Shown here: positions 47,701-57,717 of the stretch, in pieces | Layout of the letters: every line of letters starts with the position of its first letter | Numbering within the stretch: the first letter of the stretch is position 1 | Assembly: GCF_036711975.1 (NCBI RefSeq) | Contig: NC_091970.1 | Span: forward strand, 3,789,501 to 3,853,500 | Source of the DNA: Onthophagus taurus | Lineage: Eukaryota > Arthropoda > Insecta > Coleoptera > Scarabaeidae | DNA: 64,000 nt | Direction of reading: 5' to 3' | Made by a program: the position numbers and the translations under genes | The notes under the pieces: model-generated | The model's input: the letters and a program-made list of their open reading frames with translations, nothing else | Database searches by the model: none | Told to the model about the DNA's origin: nothing

Positions 47701-50700
47701 AAATTTAATTTTCTCCGTTCAAACACCTCAGACATTTTTTTCCTTTTAGATTTGGATTCTTCGCTTTTTTTAACACGTCCCATCACTTAAAAACACATCA
47801 CCACCACCGAACATTATTCGAAAAACAGTTTTTTCAGCCGCGTTTTAACGAGAACATTGCGAGCGCGCTTTTTTTATTCGTTTGGTAAAGATAAGAAGAA
47901 ACGGCTCGTGCTTATGGCATCATTCTGACCTCCTCATAAGTGACTGTTGTAGTTGTACAGCTGGTTCGAACTCCCCGCTTTGCTTCGAAGTTGGCGATTA
48001 TACCAAAAGAGAGAGGGGAAAAGAAATTTTTTTGGTGCTATACGAAAATAGACTTTATGGAGAGACGGTTAAGGATCGGCTTTTGGTTCAAATAAGAATT
48101 AGTTGAATGGAAAGGATGTATGTGGGGTATTTTATTGGATGGGGGTTGAAATTTAACTATTATAAGGGTGCTCAAAATGCAAGACGATGAACTACTAGAT
48201 GTACCAAATTTGACGTTTTGTTTCTAAGAAAACGAAAAGTAAATTTAAAAAATGTGATTGAATGTATTTGGAAAAAATAAAATAAAATTTGAAAAAATTA
48301 ATTTTTTTGGAAATAAAACGTTGACATAAATCAGCTGGTTATGCGTTGCTATGACAGTTTTAAATCACCATTATTGAGAATAAAATATGACGTTTAAAAT
48401 AAACATAACTTCACTTCCGATTTAAATTTTAATGTAAATTTAAATAAACTATTTTATTAAATTAACTTTGAATGCATTTGTTGGGTTTTATTTAAAAATT
48501 AAAATATAAATTTCTGGTTGGAAAATACGGATAGTTTGTGTCGTCAATCAACGGGTTATGCGTTGCTAGGTTATCCAGCAATGACAATTTGAAACCATCT
48601 TTAAAACGTGACGTTTAAAGTAAATATAACCTCAAGTCCGATTTAAATTTCAGAGTAAATTATTTTGTAAAGTTAATTTTCAACGTATTTATTAGGGTTT
48701 ACTATGATCCAAATTATACTAATTTTGTTTTTTTACTTTCTTCTTATCTGTGTTTAAGACATATAAAGAACGATTTTTCATCAAATCGCCGAGGTCGCTT
48801 GCGGGCGAGGCGCTAGAGTCCTCTAAAGCTGATGATTGAAGTTGATATATCAACTCTACCGCCTCGCCTGTAAGCGACCTCGGGGATTTGAGGCAACATC
48901 AGTCCTTATGGTCCTTATATGTTTTGGTAATGATGCAAACTCTCTTATAAGATATTTACCCTCAAATCACAGAGGTTGCTAAGTCCTCTAAAACTGATGA
49001 TTTGAGGTTGATATATCAACTCCACCGCCTCGCCCGAAAGTGACATCGGCGATTTGAAGATAAACATCTTCTTATACATAAATAAGCCTTGGCATATACG
49101 GAATGATTTCGCCTAAAATCGTCGAGATCGTTTTGTTGATAACGTCATCCACTGAATATGCGTTGCTAGGTTACCGTTCGGTGACAGCTATAACCTTTAA
49201 AGTTGAAAAAAAAACATAACCTCACTATTATATTACTAATATTACTTCTTGCAAGTACACGATGTTTGCTTAAGAACTGCGTACAAATTACCAAAGAAAA
49301 GTTGAATTTAAATCATTTTAACCGAGTTAACCAGAAAGCTAAATAAAAAAGTTGATTATGTTATCGGAAAAACCGGATGCACAGTCATCTAACACGCACA
49401 CAAACTAAAGAGAAATTGAAATTAAAACAACACCCACAACAAACAAATAATAAATTAATTTTACTTTCCTTTTCCCAACAATTACAAACCAAGATTTTCC
49501 TTTCATGGTGAAACAAAAAAAGGATTCCCCTTTCACCGGAATTTTCCCAAGATCACCATTATAAAAAAATTACAACAAAAATTATTTAAAAAAAAAAATA
49601 AAACATAATGTTACTCTCTCATTTTATCGGGTCAAGAACACTTTGTATCTTAAGTAGACCGGAATTTCTAATCGAGCGACGGAAATGCCATTTTAAACGT
49701 CTATTTATCCTACCATTTATAGAAATAAAAAAAAGTATGGTTTAATTCAACATTTTCTAAGCAACAAAATGGAAACGGTCGAGGTGAATTTCCCTTTTAC
49801 GGGTCGTATTAAGGTAAAACGATAATTACTTGGATCACCACAAACTCCCAACTTCTAAAATCGGATAAACGACCGCTATCCTAACACGAGACAAGAGGCC
49901 ATGAAACGTCAAACCTCAATTTCAACACAAATTAAAGTTCAACTTGAAATATTTAGTTTAATTTTAAAGAATCAATTCGATTTAAATGGAAAATTGCAAA
50001 AAAAAATTTAAAAATACGAATCAACCAAATAAACATAGATGTATAATTGGTTGCCTATATTACATTTTTTTTTCTTTAATTAATTATGAATTAAATTATT
50101 TTATAATTAAAAAATGCTAAACTAATTTTAATTAATAAAATTATAAATAAAAAACTGTTTCTAAATAATTTTTAAATTAAAAAACTATTTAATTTAAAAA
50201 GAAATTAAATAAATAAATATGCAACCAAATATACACATGTGCATAACTGGTCACCTATCCAACATTTTAAATTTAAAATTCTTAATAATTAAGGTAATAA
50301 ATAATGAGTTAATTACTCAATTTCAAGATTAAAATTAACGGGGAATATGAGGAGGGTTAAACGTTGAATTAACGTACTATCCTGGGGCGGTTGTAGATCC
50401 CATTACAGCCGATGAAATACATGGTTCAATTAAGAGAACGTTTACGTGACAGTAATTGAAAGTTTTGCGAGGAACGAAAACGAAATAGAGACGTTATTGA
50501 ATGAAGTTAAGACGATAAACAAAATAAAACTCACCGAAATTATAGCTAGTAAGCAACTTCATAAATCCTATTGTGTTTATGACTTTTCGTAATTTTTAAT
50601 TAAAAACTTTCAGTTAAACGTCGTAAATGTTGTTTTTATAAACAAAACCGAGTCACACGCGAACGCACGACGCTCTTTTCGAGCACACCACAAAACACCA

Positions 50701-53700
50701 AGAAGAAGGACCTGTCGTATACACACCAACAACGATGGTTCGTTGTACCATCGACTTTCTTTCTCTTTCAACCACGCCGCCAATACAACTTAAGACTCAA
50801 CCCGTCTTTGTCTTTTAGCCTTACTTTAAGACTACCATTGGACGATGAAAATAACGGAAATAACAGGTAGTAACTGCGACAGCCGATGTCTTCAACGTCT
50901 GTTGAGGTTGAGACCAAACGTACTTTTTTTTTGACTCATTTTTGACATTTTTTTTTAAATAAGTTTCGTAAAAAAAATTCTTTTTGGTCGTGGAAAGCGT
51001 TAAATTACGTCGGGTTGAGTAATAAAGAAACGAAGTAAACAAGAAAGGATTTTTTGTTGTTATTATGTGAATTCTTCGAATGTTTTTACTTCTTATAGTG
51101 ATTTAATAACATTCTTATCACGTGTATCGCATAACTAAGCATTTAACCTGGTTTATTTCTGATTCTCATTAAAATGGTTTGATGTAGGAAACCGATTTAA
51201 AAGGAAATAGAGCTAAACGAATTATTTTCGCTCCCACAACTTTCCCTTATAAGTTGTAATAACACAATAAATTGATGTAAATAGCATAATTGACTCTAAT
51301 ATGAAAAGATTAGAATGTGCAAATTGCAATTTTCGGGGAAAGTTACTTCGTTGAATTTGAAATGGAAAAGGCGAGAAATTCAATTTTCCTCCGGCCGGCT
51401 TAATTAAAACAGCAGAGGCAACTCCTGGAAGAGGATATAGAGGTTTTGCTCACTTACCGTTGACCCCTCTTTGACCCTTCATTCGGCGTCCAACTGACGG
51501 TGATACCAAAGCCAAAGTACGATCCGGACGTAGTGAAGGTCTTTTTTCCGTAATCGGTGTTGGGTCTGCTGAAACCGTTTCCGACCATACCGCCTCCACC
51601 ATAGAATCTATACTTGCCGAACGCGGCATTCGACTTCCAATTGGATCCCTCCTAAAAAAAATTTAAAAAAAATTAATTTTCATTCAAAAATGTTAAAGTT
51701 ACGAGGAGATAAGTGGAACTATTCCGAATAGATTTAAGGGGGCGCATTCAGAATTTATTAAAGTGGAATTACGAGTTATACACCGAGCTCGGAATGCAGC
51801 AATTCGGGTTTACCAACAAACCCCTGCAATGCAGATGTACACCCAAATCGACTGTTACACAAAAATAACTCAACTTGCACACATTTTATTCGAGTTATTT
51901 AATAATTACTTCAAAAACATATTTTGACAACTGACAAAAGCGCACCATCGTGAAGTGGCGCAATCCTAAAATTAAATTCAACTACAAATTAAATTAATTT
52001 ATTAAATTATATTAATTTAATATATTTTATTGATTTAATAGCATTTATTTTAATTATTTCAAAATTAAAGTAAATTTTTTTTCGAAAATACCAAACTTAA
52101 AATTAAAAAAAAACTAACTCATTTCAACGTTTTCTGAGTTTTTTCCATCGACATAAAGATAAACAATACTTTAACACCGTATTTTCAAGTCATTAAACTG
52201 AAACTTTGAGGGTAATAGTACCTGAATTATTAATGATGAATTCAGGTCGCCGCCGGTGTGGATTGGGGGATCGGGGATAAAGCGAACGGATCGTGTATCA
52301 TGTGTATGAGTGGAACTCTTCAGGGGGCCATTAAGAGTTCGGTTATGGATACGCGTCCACTACGATAACGTCCTCGGACGTCTTTTCTATTGATCCGTTC
52401 AAAATGCCATTACGGACTGAAACTTATCGAGAAGTGGTTATTGGAATTTGAAACTAAAAGCATCAAGAAGATATTTTCTTTTATATTTTAGTTAATTTTT
52501 TATTAAATTCCATGCAAAAATGCGATGTTTAATTAAAGAAATCTAAATTTTAAGAATTTTTGAGGTTATGTTAAATTTTGTTAAACGTCAAATTCAAAAA
52601 AAAATTTTTTAAGGTTAATTTTTTTTTATTAAACTAAATAATATCATTTATCTCGTTAAATATTCCGATATTTCATCCCTCTCAACATTGTTAGCGTTGG
52701 GTCGTGACCAAGAAGCTTATTAATGGGCGTCTACATTTATTACTCGTGTTTGGAGTAGGTTACCCAAGACACTAAAGTCTGTTTTTATCACTTCCAAGGG
52801 ATCCATATTCTCCTCACCCTTTATAAAAACCTCCCGTTACAAAGATAATAAATTAAGAGGAACATTTTAGTACCATTAATATCGTGAAATATTAAAATTT
52901 ATTTCTGCCGTAAAATCGTAAATAAAAAAAGGAAAAAAATCGAAAAATGGGTGAAGCAGGTGAGCAAACAATTTCGGATAATAAGGGTGGAAAAGTCGCC
53001 TCTATCTTGGGAGAACAAGTCGGGTCGATTTTTGTTTCGAGGTTATGTAGGTCAAGAAGAAGGATTCGTAGGAGGGAGAGACTCCTCGTGATTTGATTTT
53101 AACTTTTCACTGTATATTCCGAGACGTATCATAAATAGAAAATGGTACAAGTGGAAATTTTTGAAATGGAATTGTTCGATAAATCAGTTTTGAAACGTTT
53201 CATTTCTTTAAAATATATCTTTTTATATAGAGGCAACCCAATAATCATGATATCAAATCTTTTAATTTAAATTCTTTGTAAACGTAATCTAATTTGAATC
53301 GAAATAAATTACCTTTCCCAACTTAATCTTCTTGTTACATTTGAGTCATCTAATACAACTTGATTCTTTGAGCTTTGATTTAAAAGCTTTGATAGACGAT
53401 AAAGTGCTGTATTTCCACTTGGTGATTGAATTCGATAAGCTCTTGCTGCTACAACATGAGGAGCGGGAACTCTAATAATAAAAAAATTATTTAGTTAATA
53501 AAAAGAATTCTTGTGAAGTATTTTGTAAACTTTGTTTTAGGTCAAAAAGATGTAAAGGGGGAGAACGTGCTTACTCATTAATTATAGCTCCTTTAAATCC
53601 GCGTCCTCTTACCTTAAGAGCAAGGTGCCATCGGATTTTCGTTCCGGACCATAATTACCGCTTCCGCAAAGTCGACTAACCGCCGATTTCCTACGTCCAA

Positions 53701-54043
53701 CATCCAAAGAAGGATTTGGTTCCTGATCTTTAGTGAACGAGAGTCTCGTCGGGTGGTACCTCGATAAGATCCCCACTCGAGGTGCGAAAGGACTTGAAGT
53801 TTGTTGCTCTTGTTGGACATCTTAAATAAAAAACAATAAAATATAAAAATACAGAGTTTTTTTTGTTTACCTTGTGTATAATTTCCTAATTGTGCTTGTA
53901 AAATGTTGACACCCGGTACTACAATAGCAGGAAGTGTTCTTGATCTTAACAAAGGTGGGGGCGGTTTCCTACAGCTTCTACTAGCACCCTCCAAACCAGC
54001 ACAAGAAGCTCTTTGGTCTATTCGGGCGGCCGCCAATTGAGCA
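38770..54043 (-). CDS. wake: Wide awake / ANKFN1 (ankyrin, fibronectin III and RA domains)
   Basis: Exons joined by phase from the 5' side: 54043 to about 53871, about 53822-53613, about 53475-53310, about 51652-51457, 44708-44553, 44489-44411, 43743-43640, 43568-42180 and 40426-38770. The N-terminal part is Ser/Arg-rich (RRLSWE|RRDPIGSR, RSASIDSMVEAVWSE, LVSPSVGRRMKGQRG). Ankyrin repeats follow (LHALFAAVEHGHLDKAKTIL, DKLSPLDVAVLSNNRTMVKM), then a fibronectin III domain (PDQPSVVALDITSCNAVSLR to RRYYFRASSGNLRGYG), the conserved WAKE core (ASKFQKNLKRGIYLACIL, WLPMNKVVKKCVMNEDNS, EEWEYLKRQHLPD, WRCIRWLMDVITFARDR), and a C-terminal Ras-association-like domain (TSLKLHVTPRTTAREVVDLV). In flies WAKE acts in clock neurons to time sleep onset via GABA-A receptor excitability. 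The exon at 54043 opens at an acceptor, so the true first exon was not found. Two internal candidate first exons are listed separately. Confidence 0.9.
40494..40886. mobile_element. MITE, copy 1 (TATACTCTGTTTTTAAACC termini)
   Basis: 393 bases with near-perfect terminal inverted repeats: left TATACTCTGTTTTTAAACCA then GGAGGAG, right CTCCTCC then TGGTTTAAAAACAGAGTATA. The TA at the tips fits a Tc1/mariner-type target duplication. The interior is non-coding (TTGACCTTGCACGTGATTGG). More than 90% identical to copy 2 by eye. Confidence 0.85.
40890..40981. repeat. Fragment of the CTAGAACTAGAA palindromic family
   Basis: Contains AGTGTTAGTTCTAGTTTTAA then TTATTCAGCGCTA and GGGTTTAGCCCTGTGTCTTC. It abuts the start of the 122-bp satellite array. 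Confidence 0.65.
40982..41656 (+). repeat. 122-bp tandem satellite, about 5.5 copies
   Basis: Unit starts (GAATGTKMGGTAAGGTTAG) fall at 40982, 41104, 41226, 41348, 41470 and 41592, exactly 122 bases apart; the last copy is cut at about 65 bases by MITE copy 2. Copies differ at only a few positions. Each unit contains two related sub-blocks, CAATTATAGCGTGAAG, so the 122-mer is itself a higher-order repeat. Confidence 0.95.
41657..42059. mobile_element. MITE, copy 2 (TATACTCTGTTTTTAAACC termini)
   Basis: 403 bases, same orientation, ends and interior as copy 1 at 40494. The left end interrupts the satellite unit directly after GGCAAT. Small differences from copy 1 include AATTTGAAGGTTAGG against AATTGGTTAGG. 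Confidence 0.85.
43744..44410. other. wake intron between the two ankyrin exons
   Basis: AT-rich, non-coding. Two diverged copies of a segment beginning GTCACCTTGATRTYACTAA (near 43828 and 44026) indicate an old local duplication. Confidence 0.5.
44777..44876 (-). CDS. wake: Candidate alternative first exon of wake (short isoform)
   Basis: Reads MIHLVLTVIKKMCEWSCASG then LLPETFIFVTRIF and ends G|GTATCT, phase 1, the same phase as the regular upstream exon, so it can join directly to ELPNILSENEMEV at 44708. It would start the protein just before the ankyrin repeats with a hydrophobic, Cys-containing leader. Upstream sequence (44880-45110) is less AT-rich than its surroundings, as expected of a promoter/5' UTR. 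Confidence 0.6.
46072..46162. repeat. Palindromic repeat, CTAGAACTAGAA family
   Basis: GTTTTAGCCGTCTTAAGAGACGTGCGG followed by AAACCCAAATGAATCTACTT-type sequence and GGTCTAGTGTTAGTTCTAG, ending TTATTCAGCGCTA. One of six copies in the window. Confidence 0.65.
47165..47783 (-). CDS. Candidate alternative first exon of wake, or unrelated coding exon
   Basis: A 206-codon open frame starting MGRVKKSEESKSKRKKMSEV, Lys/Arg/Ser-rich throughout, with KTPMTAKAGNKKELNLGFKK and an acidic-basic C-terminal part (YQEKLENLVFQRSSLRFSMM). No known domain. It lies inside the long wake intron on the same strand. Ending the exon at TCAA|GTACGT leaves phase 1 and would join in frame to the ankyrin exons at 44708; using AC|GTAACA would not. 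It is far longer than chance open frames here and has no hydrophobic low-complexity bias, so it is probably coding. Confidence 0.55.
48333..49236. repeat. Three diverged copies of a wake-intron segment
   Basis: Blocks starting GGTTATGCGTTGCTATGACA (about 48337), GGTTATGCGTTGCTAGGTTA (about 48562) and AATATGCGTTGCTAGGTTAC (about 49153) share downstream sequence (TGACGTTTAAARTAAAYATAAC and CTTCAYTTCCGATTTAAAT in the first two). Copies 1 and 2 are about 225 bases apart. The two hairpin repeats sit between copies 2 and 3. Confidence 0.7.
48783..49066. repeat. Two copies of a hairpin repeat with TTGATATATCAA centre
   Basis: Copy 1 (48783-48895): CAAATCGCCGAGGTCGCTTG and GGGCGAGGCG face CCGCCTCGCCTGTAAGCGAC and CTCGGGGATTTGAGG around TTGATATATCAA. 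Copy 2 (48960-49066) is a diverged version (CACAGAGGTTGCTAAG against AGTGACATCGGCGATTTG). Likely small palindromic MITEs. Confidence 0.75.
51653..53309. other. wake intron
   Basis: No exon seen. Two stretches of lower AT content (52240-52440 and 52680-52830) stand out and could be conserved regulatory DNA. The rest is AT-rich with AGGTTATGT motifs. Confidence 0.45.
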
Positions 54044-54613
54044 CTTCAAACAAAAAAAAAATAATTAAATGTCTACTCAAGTTTAATTAAGAGATTATAA
54101 TTAAAACTTAAAATGAATTTGATATTTGACATCTGTCAACACAAAATTGAAAATTTCTTCGTTACCGATTACAACTACCGCCATCTAAAATTACTAAAAA
54201 CTAACCTCGTTTATCTTTGAGGTTATAATTTCGCGTTGTTCTCCCTAATTGTAATGGTTTATAACTCGAAAGTTATCCTAAAATGCGTTTCGGAGTATTC
54301 AATTAAAATTAAACGTTTAAAAGAAGAAATTAAATCAGCTCGAATTAGAAGAAAATTACATTTGACGTTTTAAACGTCAAAAATCTACATGGAAATTTGA
54401 ATTTAATCTATTAAAAATGCATATCCAAGAAAATACTTCTATTTTTGCGCTTTCCTCACCACAACCACAACAAAATAATCGTTATTATTATATTTTATAA
54501 GAATTTAAATTTTAATCTAATCTGATAATCCCCAATAAAAACCACGAATTGAATTTTCGATTACGACATTGAAACTGAAAATGGTTTTGTTTCTCGCAAT
54601 ATTATAAAATAGA
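54044..54613. promoter_or_regulatory. Spacer between wake 5' exons and the coiled-coil gene
   Basis: Contains the same 15-bp dyad TTTGACATCTGTCAA (54125-54139) as the CCDC32/POLR3E promoter, and CCGCCATCTAA (inverse of the AGATGGCGG motif) at 54180. Likely a divergent promoter region; the missing first exon of wake may lie here or beyond the next genes. Confidence 0.5.
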
Positions 54614-55713
54614 ATGTGCGCGAACGTCGAACGATTAAAATCGGGGATAATTGACAATTTAAGCGGGATAACAGAGTTATTGCGCGATTGGCAGAGTTCA
54701 TTCTGCGCGTCCACCGATGATAATGAACGTCATTTCCGTGAAATTCACTTACTTATCGATAAAATGAGGAATCACGTACATTCTATAGAAACTATGGAAG
54801 TTTTAGGTGAAGTAGAAGAAAACGATGTGTTAAAAACGATTCTAAAAGATGATATCGTTAAGATAAACGAAGAAAACTTAAAAAAAGTCGACGAAAATAT
54901 TAAGATTTTTGAGGAAAATACAAGGATAATCGAGGAAAATATAAGGAGTGTTGAAGAAAATATAAAAGAATTTGAAGAAAATATGAGAAAGAGTTTAAAG
55001 GAAATCGAAGAAAAATTTAGTGACGAAAATGTTATAAATATTCCAGCGGATTTAATCGAAAAAAGAATAAACAAAGAAAAAAGTGTTCTTAATTATAGAA
55101 ATAAATCAGTTAGAGATGCATCAAGTTGGGAATACCTAGATAAATGGAATGAAATTTTAGATGATGAATTAACGAATAAAAACTTTAAGGGAGGAGTTAA
55201 TTTAATTGCACCAAAACGAATACAACAATTTGGAGGTTAGAAACAATACATCACATTATTATGATTAATAATTTAATTTTAGATTCAAAGAGACAAAAAT
55301 TTAGCAGCACCCAATGTATATTAGAGGAAGAATCCTATGATAACCAATTAATACATAAACAATACAAAAACAAGAAATCATCAAGCACCGGAGACCTTCT
55401 AGATGATATTATCGCACAATCAAAGGACGAAATTAATTATAGACAACACCTAAATGGATCCAATTACCTTTTAAGTTTAAGAGATCTTCAAAGTTTTGAC
55501 AAATTAAATAAATTTGATGACTCTGATGATGAGTGTGAAAGCGATGATAATGAAAACAATATTCACAAGCCAAAAATAGTGGGTGTTATTGTAAGTTTTT
55601 TATTGATTCATGTCTTATTTATCAATTTGAATCATTTATCTAATCTATTTAAGTATTTTTTATGATTCACTTATTTGCTTTATTTTATTTTGCAGTACAA
55701 AGAAAAATTGTGA
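54614..55713 (+). CDS. Heptad coiled-coil protein, unrecognised
   Basis: Three exons: 54614-55237, about 55283-55590 and 55696-55713, giving about 316 residues. The first exon begins MCANVERLKSGIIDNLSGIT. Its centre has a strikingly regular coil of about seven heptads with the pattern EEN....: EENLKKV, DENIKIF, EENTRII, EENIRSV, EENIKEF, EENMRKS. Exon 2 (joined G|AT) is charged, with an acidic run (DDSDDECESDDNENN). The last exon ends IVGVIYKEKL. There is no membrane segment or signal peptide. No family recognised; it may be rapidly evolving. Its position head-to-head with wake and beside the BAG cluster gives no functional clue. Confidence 0.75.
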
Positions 55714-56541
55714 TGATTTTGAAAAAGAAAAGATTTTAATTTGGTTATTATATAACCGGAGTGATACCTTTTTAATTAATTATACTTATTTATTAATACA
55801 AATGTTGACGGATAACATAACCTCACTTTATTGTTATTTTTAATATGCAAGTTTGGTTGCGTATATTACGTTGTTTTTGAAATAAAATTTAATTAATTTA
55901 AATAAATTTTTGTTTATAAATAATTTCTGTTGTTAACAAATGATTGAATTAGTTGTTGTTTTTGATTAGGTTGATGTGTTTATTTTGTTGTAATTGGCTT
56001 GGAAGGAGAAATAAAGGTATAATGGTGGGTATTTTTATCAAGTTCTTATCTTTTGAGGTAAATAATACTTTGCGATATCTGACCGTGCATACGAAAAAGT
56101 GCTCAGTTCGAAAACCAAAATTACTAGATGATCCATAGTTATTAAGGTGTGTTCCTTAATTAATTTTTAATTTAATAAGATTACGGTGAGTGAAGTTTTT
56201 AAACGATTCTTACTCATTTTGTTGGCTTAAACGGCGCGAGTTAATAAAATTAGGCATTAAATAACCACCACACATCCTTAATTATTTGAAATGAAATGTT
56301 AAAGAAAACTGGATACATTTTTGGGGTATTTATTGATAACAATGTCTCATACGCATTTTGATAACGATAATTAATATTCTCATAAAAAAGGGAGTTGTTT
56401 TTCAGCATCTAAATAAATACAATTAGTAAAATATGCTTTTGCGTCAGTATAAAAATAAATATTTGCTTTAACCCAACTAATTTTGTTATTTAATTGAATT
56501 TTTTTAAAGTAATTAATTTATTTGTAGATAAAATAAATGAA
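55714..56541. other. Spacer and 5' region of the first BAG gene
   Basis: AT-rich; a GGTTGCGTATATTACG motif lies near 55853. A splice acceptor (TTATTTGTAG) ends at 56527, so a 5' UTR exon of the BAG gene probably lies further left, but I could not place it. Confidence 0.45.
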
Positions 56542-57717
56542 ATGGGTGGAAAATCCTCCAAAGCTGAATCATTAACGCGCTCATTATCGCTGCGTAAGAG
56601 CCAAAAAAATTCTTTGCAAAAAATCCAAAGGAAATTAGATAAAGTTAGCAAAGATATTCATAAATTTAGCGGCTCTGTCGACGACGCCAAGTACACAGAT
56701 ATTAAAAAATCGATCGCGCAAATCATCGATGAATTAGAAAAGATTAGTTCCGTCGTTAAAGACAAGCACAAAGATTTATACCAAGATATTTTAGAAAGCT
56801 GCAACAATCAGCTGCAAAAATTAGACATGAAAGTGACGCATGCCTCAAGACCAACATCTTCCAACTCACTTCCCCCACAACCCTCGTCCCCAATCATCTC
56901 ACCAATAGCCTCACCTTTAACTTTACCATCTCAATCCCCAACTTTCTCACCGAGATTTTCACCCCCAAGTTCACCAACAAATTATCCATCATTCGATAGC
57001 CCATTATCAGAAAGAAGCGAGATCTCTCAATTAAAAGTGGTTAAAGTCAGCGTGGAGGAACCAAAAATTCATTCGTACAAAGATTACGACGACGACGACG
57101 ACGATGATGACGACGAAGAATCGTTTTACGATCCACAAAAAGAAGCGATTAACTCAATAGATCAAATGCGCCGAAAAATAGAAAACTTGGAAGAAAAAAT
57201 TCACGAATACAAACAATCCAAAGACCCAAATCTTTACGAACAAACAAGAACCGCTTTGAATCAAATCATAATTAAATTGGACAACATGGAAACGTACGGC
57301 AACGTTCAAATCAAATACGAAAGAAAATTGGCGCTACAACGGGCCCAAGAATGCATGAAATATTTATTGGATGGGAATAAATTGCAAACGCAAATTACTT
57401 TGGAGATGCATCAAACCACCAAAAATGGGGATGAAAATCAAGAAAATGAAAATAATATTGAAACGCGACAAAAAGTTGGTTCCTATATTCGCCCGGTTAC
57501 TTTGGATTTAAACGCGAATGATAATTTGAAGGAGGAATTGAGGCAAGTTCTTCATAAACGGATTGAAGAGGCCACTATGGATGATGATGATGAAGATGTT
57601 GATTCGGGGAAAAAGGAAGAACGATTCGATAACACGGAGAGCGAAGATGATTTCGATTTTGTTAACGTGGAAAGCGGGGATAAAAAAACGAACCCCGTCT
57701 TGGTAACGTCGCTTTAA
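56542..57717 (+). CDS. Two-BAG-domain protein with N-myristoylation-like start
   Basis: 391 residues in one coding exon, starting MGGKSSKAESLTRSLSLRKS, which fits the MGxxxS N-myristoylation pattern with basic residues nearby. BAG-like repeat A spans about 22-97 (LQKIQRKLDKVSKDIHKFSG, DAKYTDIKKSIAQIIDELEK). A Ser/Pro linker (about 101-160) and an Asp run (near 182-192) follow. Repeat B spans about 203-282 (SIDQMRRKIENLEEKIHEYK, YEQTRTALNQIIIKLDNMET). BAG domains bind the Hsp70 ATPase domain as nucleotide-exchange factors. The acidic C-terminus contains EDDFDFVNVES, a plausible LIR. An in-frame upstream extension lies before a splice acceptor and is not used. An overlapping out-of-frame ATG sits at 56537. 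Confidence 0.85.
   Translation: MGGKSSKAESLTRSLSLRKSQKNSLQKIQRKLDKVSKDIHKFSGSVDDAKYTDIKKSIAQIIDELEKISSVVKDKHKDLYQDILESCNNQLQKLDMKVTHASRPTSSNSLPPQPSSPIISPIASPLTLPSQSPTFSPRFSPPSSPTNYPSFDSPLSERSEISQLKVVKVSVEEPKIHSYKDYDDDDDDDDDEESFYDPQKEAINSIDQMRRKIENLEEKIHEYKQSKDPNLYEQTRTALNQIIIKLDNMETYGNVQIKYERKLALQRAQECMKYLLDGNKLQTQITLEMHQTTKNGDENQENENNIETRQKVGSYIRPVTLDLNANDNLKEELRQVLHKRIEEATMDDDDEDVDSGKKEERFDNTESEDDFDFVNVESGDKKTNPVLVTSL

Larger units (their letters stand above)
44877..51456. other. Long wake intron
   Basis: 6.6 kb. Contains candidate first exons at 44777 and 47165, a palindromic repeat (46072-46162), hairpin repeats (48783-49062), a triplicated 100-230 bp segment (48333-49236) and several less AT-rich stretches (50380-50520, 50640-50800) that could be regulatory. 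Short open frames at 46723, 47882 and 50821 are unsupported. Confidence 0.5.

Noticed and set aside
47950-47990. GGTTCGAAC, resembling a tRNA B box
   Set aside because: No matching A box, acceptor stem or anticodon arm at the right distance.
53614-54036. Start of wake at the in-frame TTG at 54036
   Set aside because: The frame continues upstream to a splice acceptor at 54044 (GAAG|TGCTCAATTG), so this is an internal exon; the true first exon is not located.
57088-57120. GAC/GAT run as a microsatellite
   Set aside because: It is in frame and encodes the Asp run of the two-BAG protein; simple coding repeat only.
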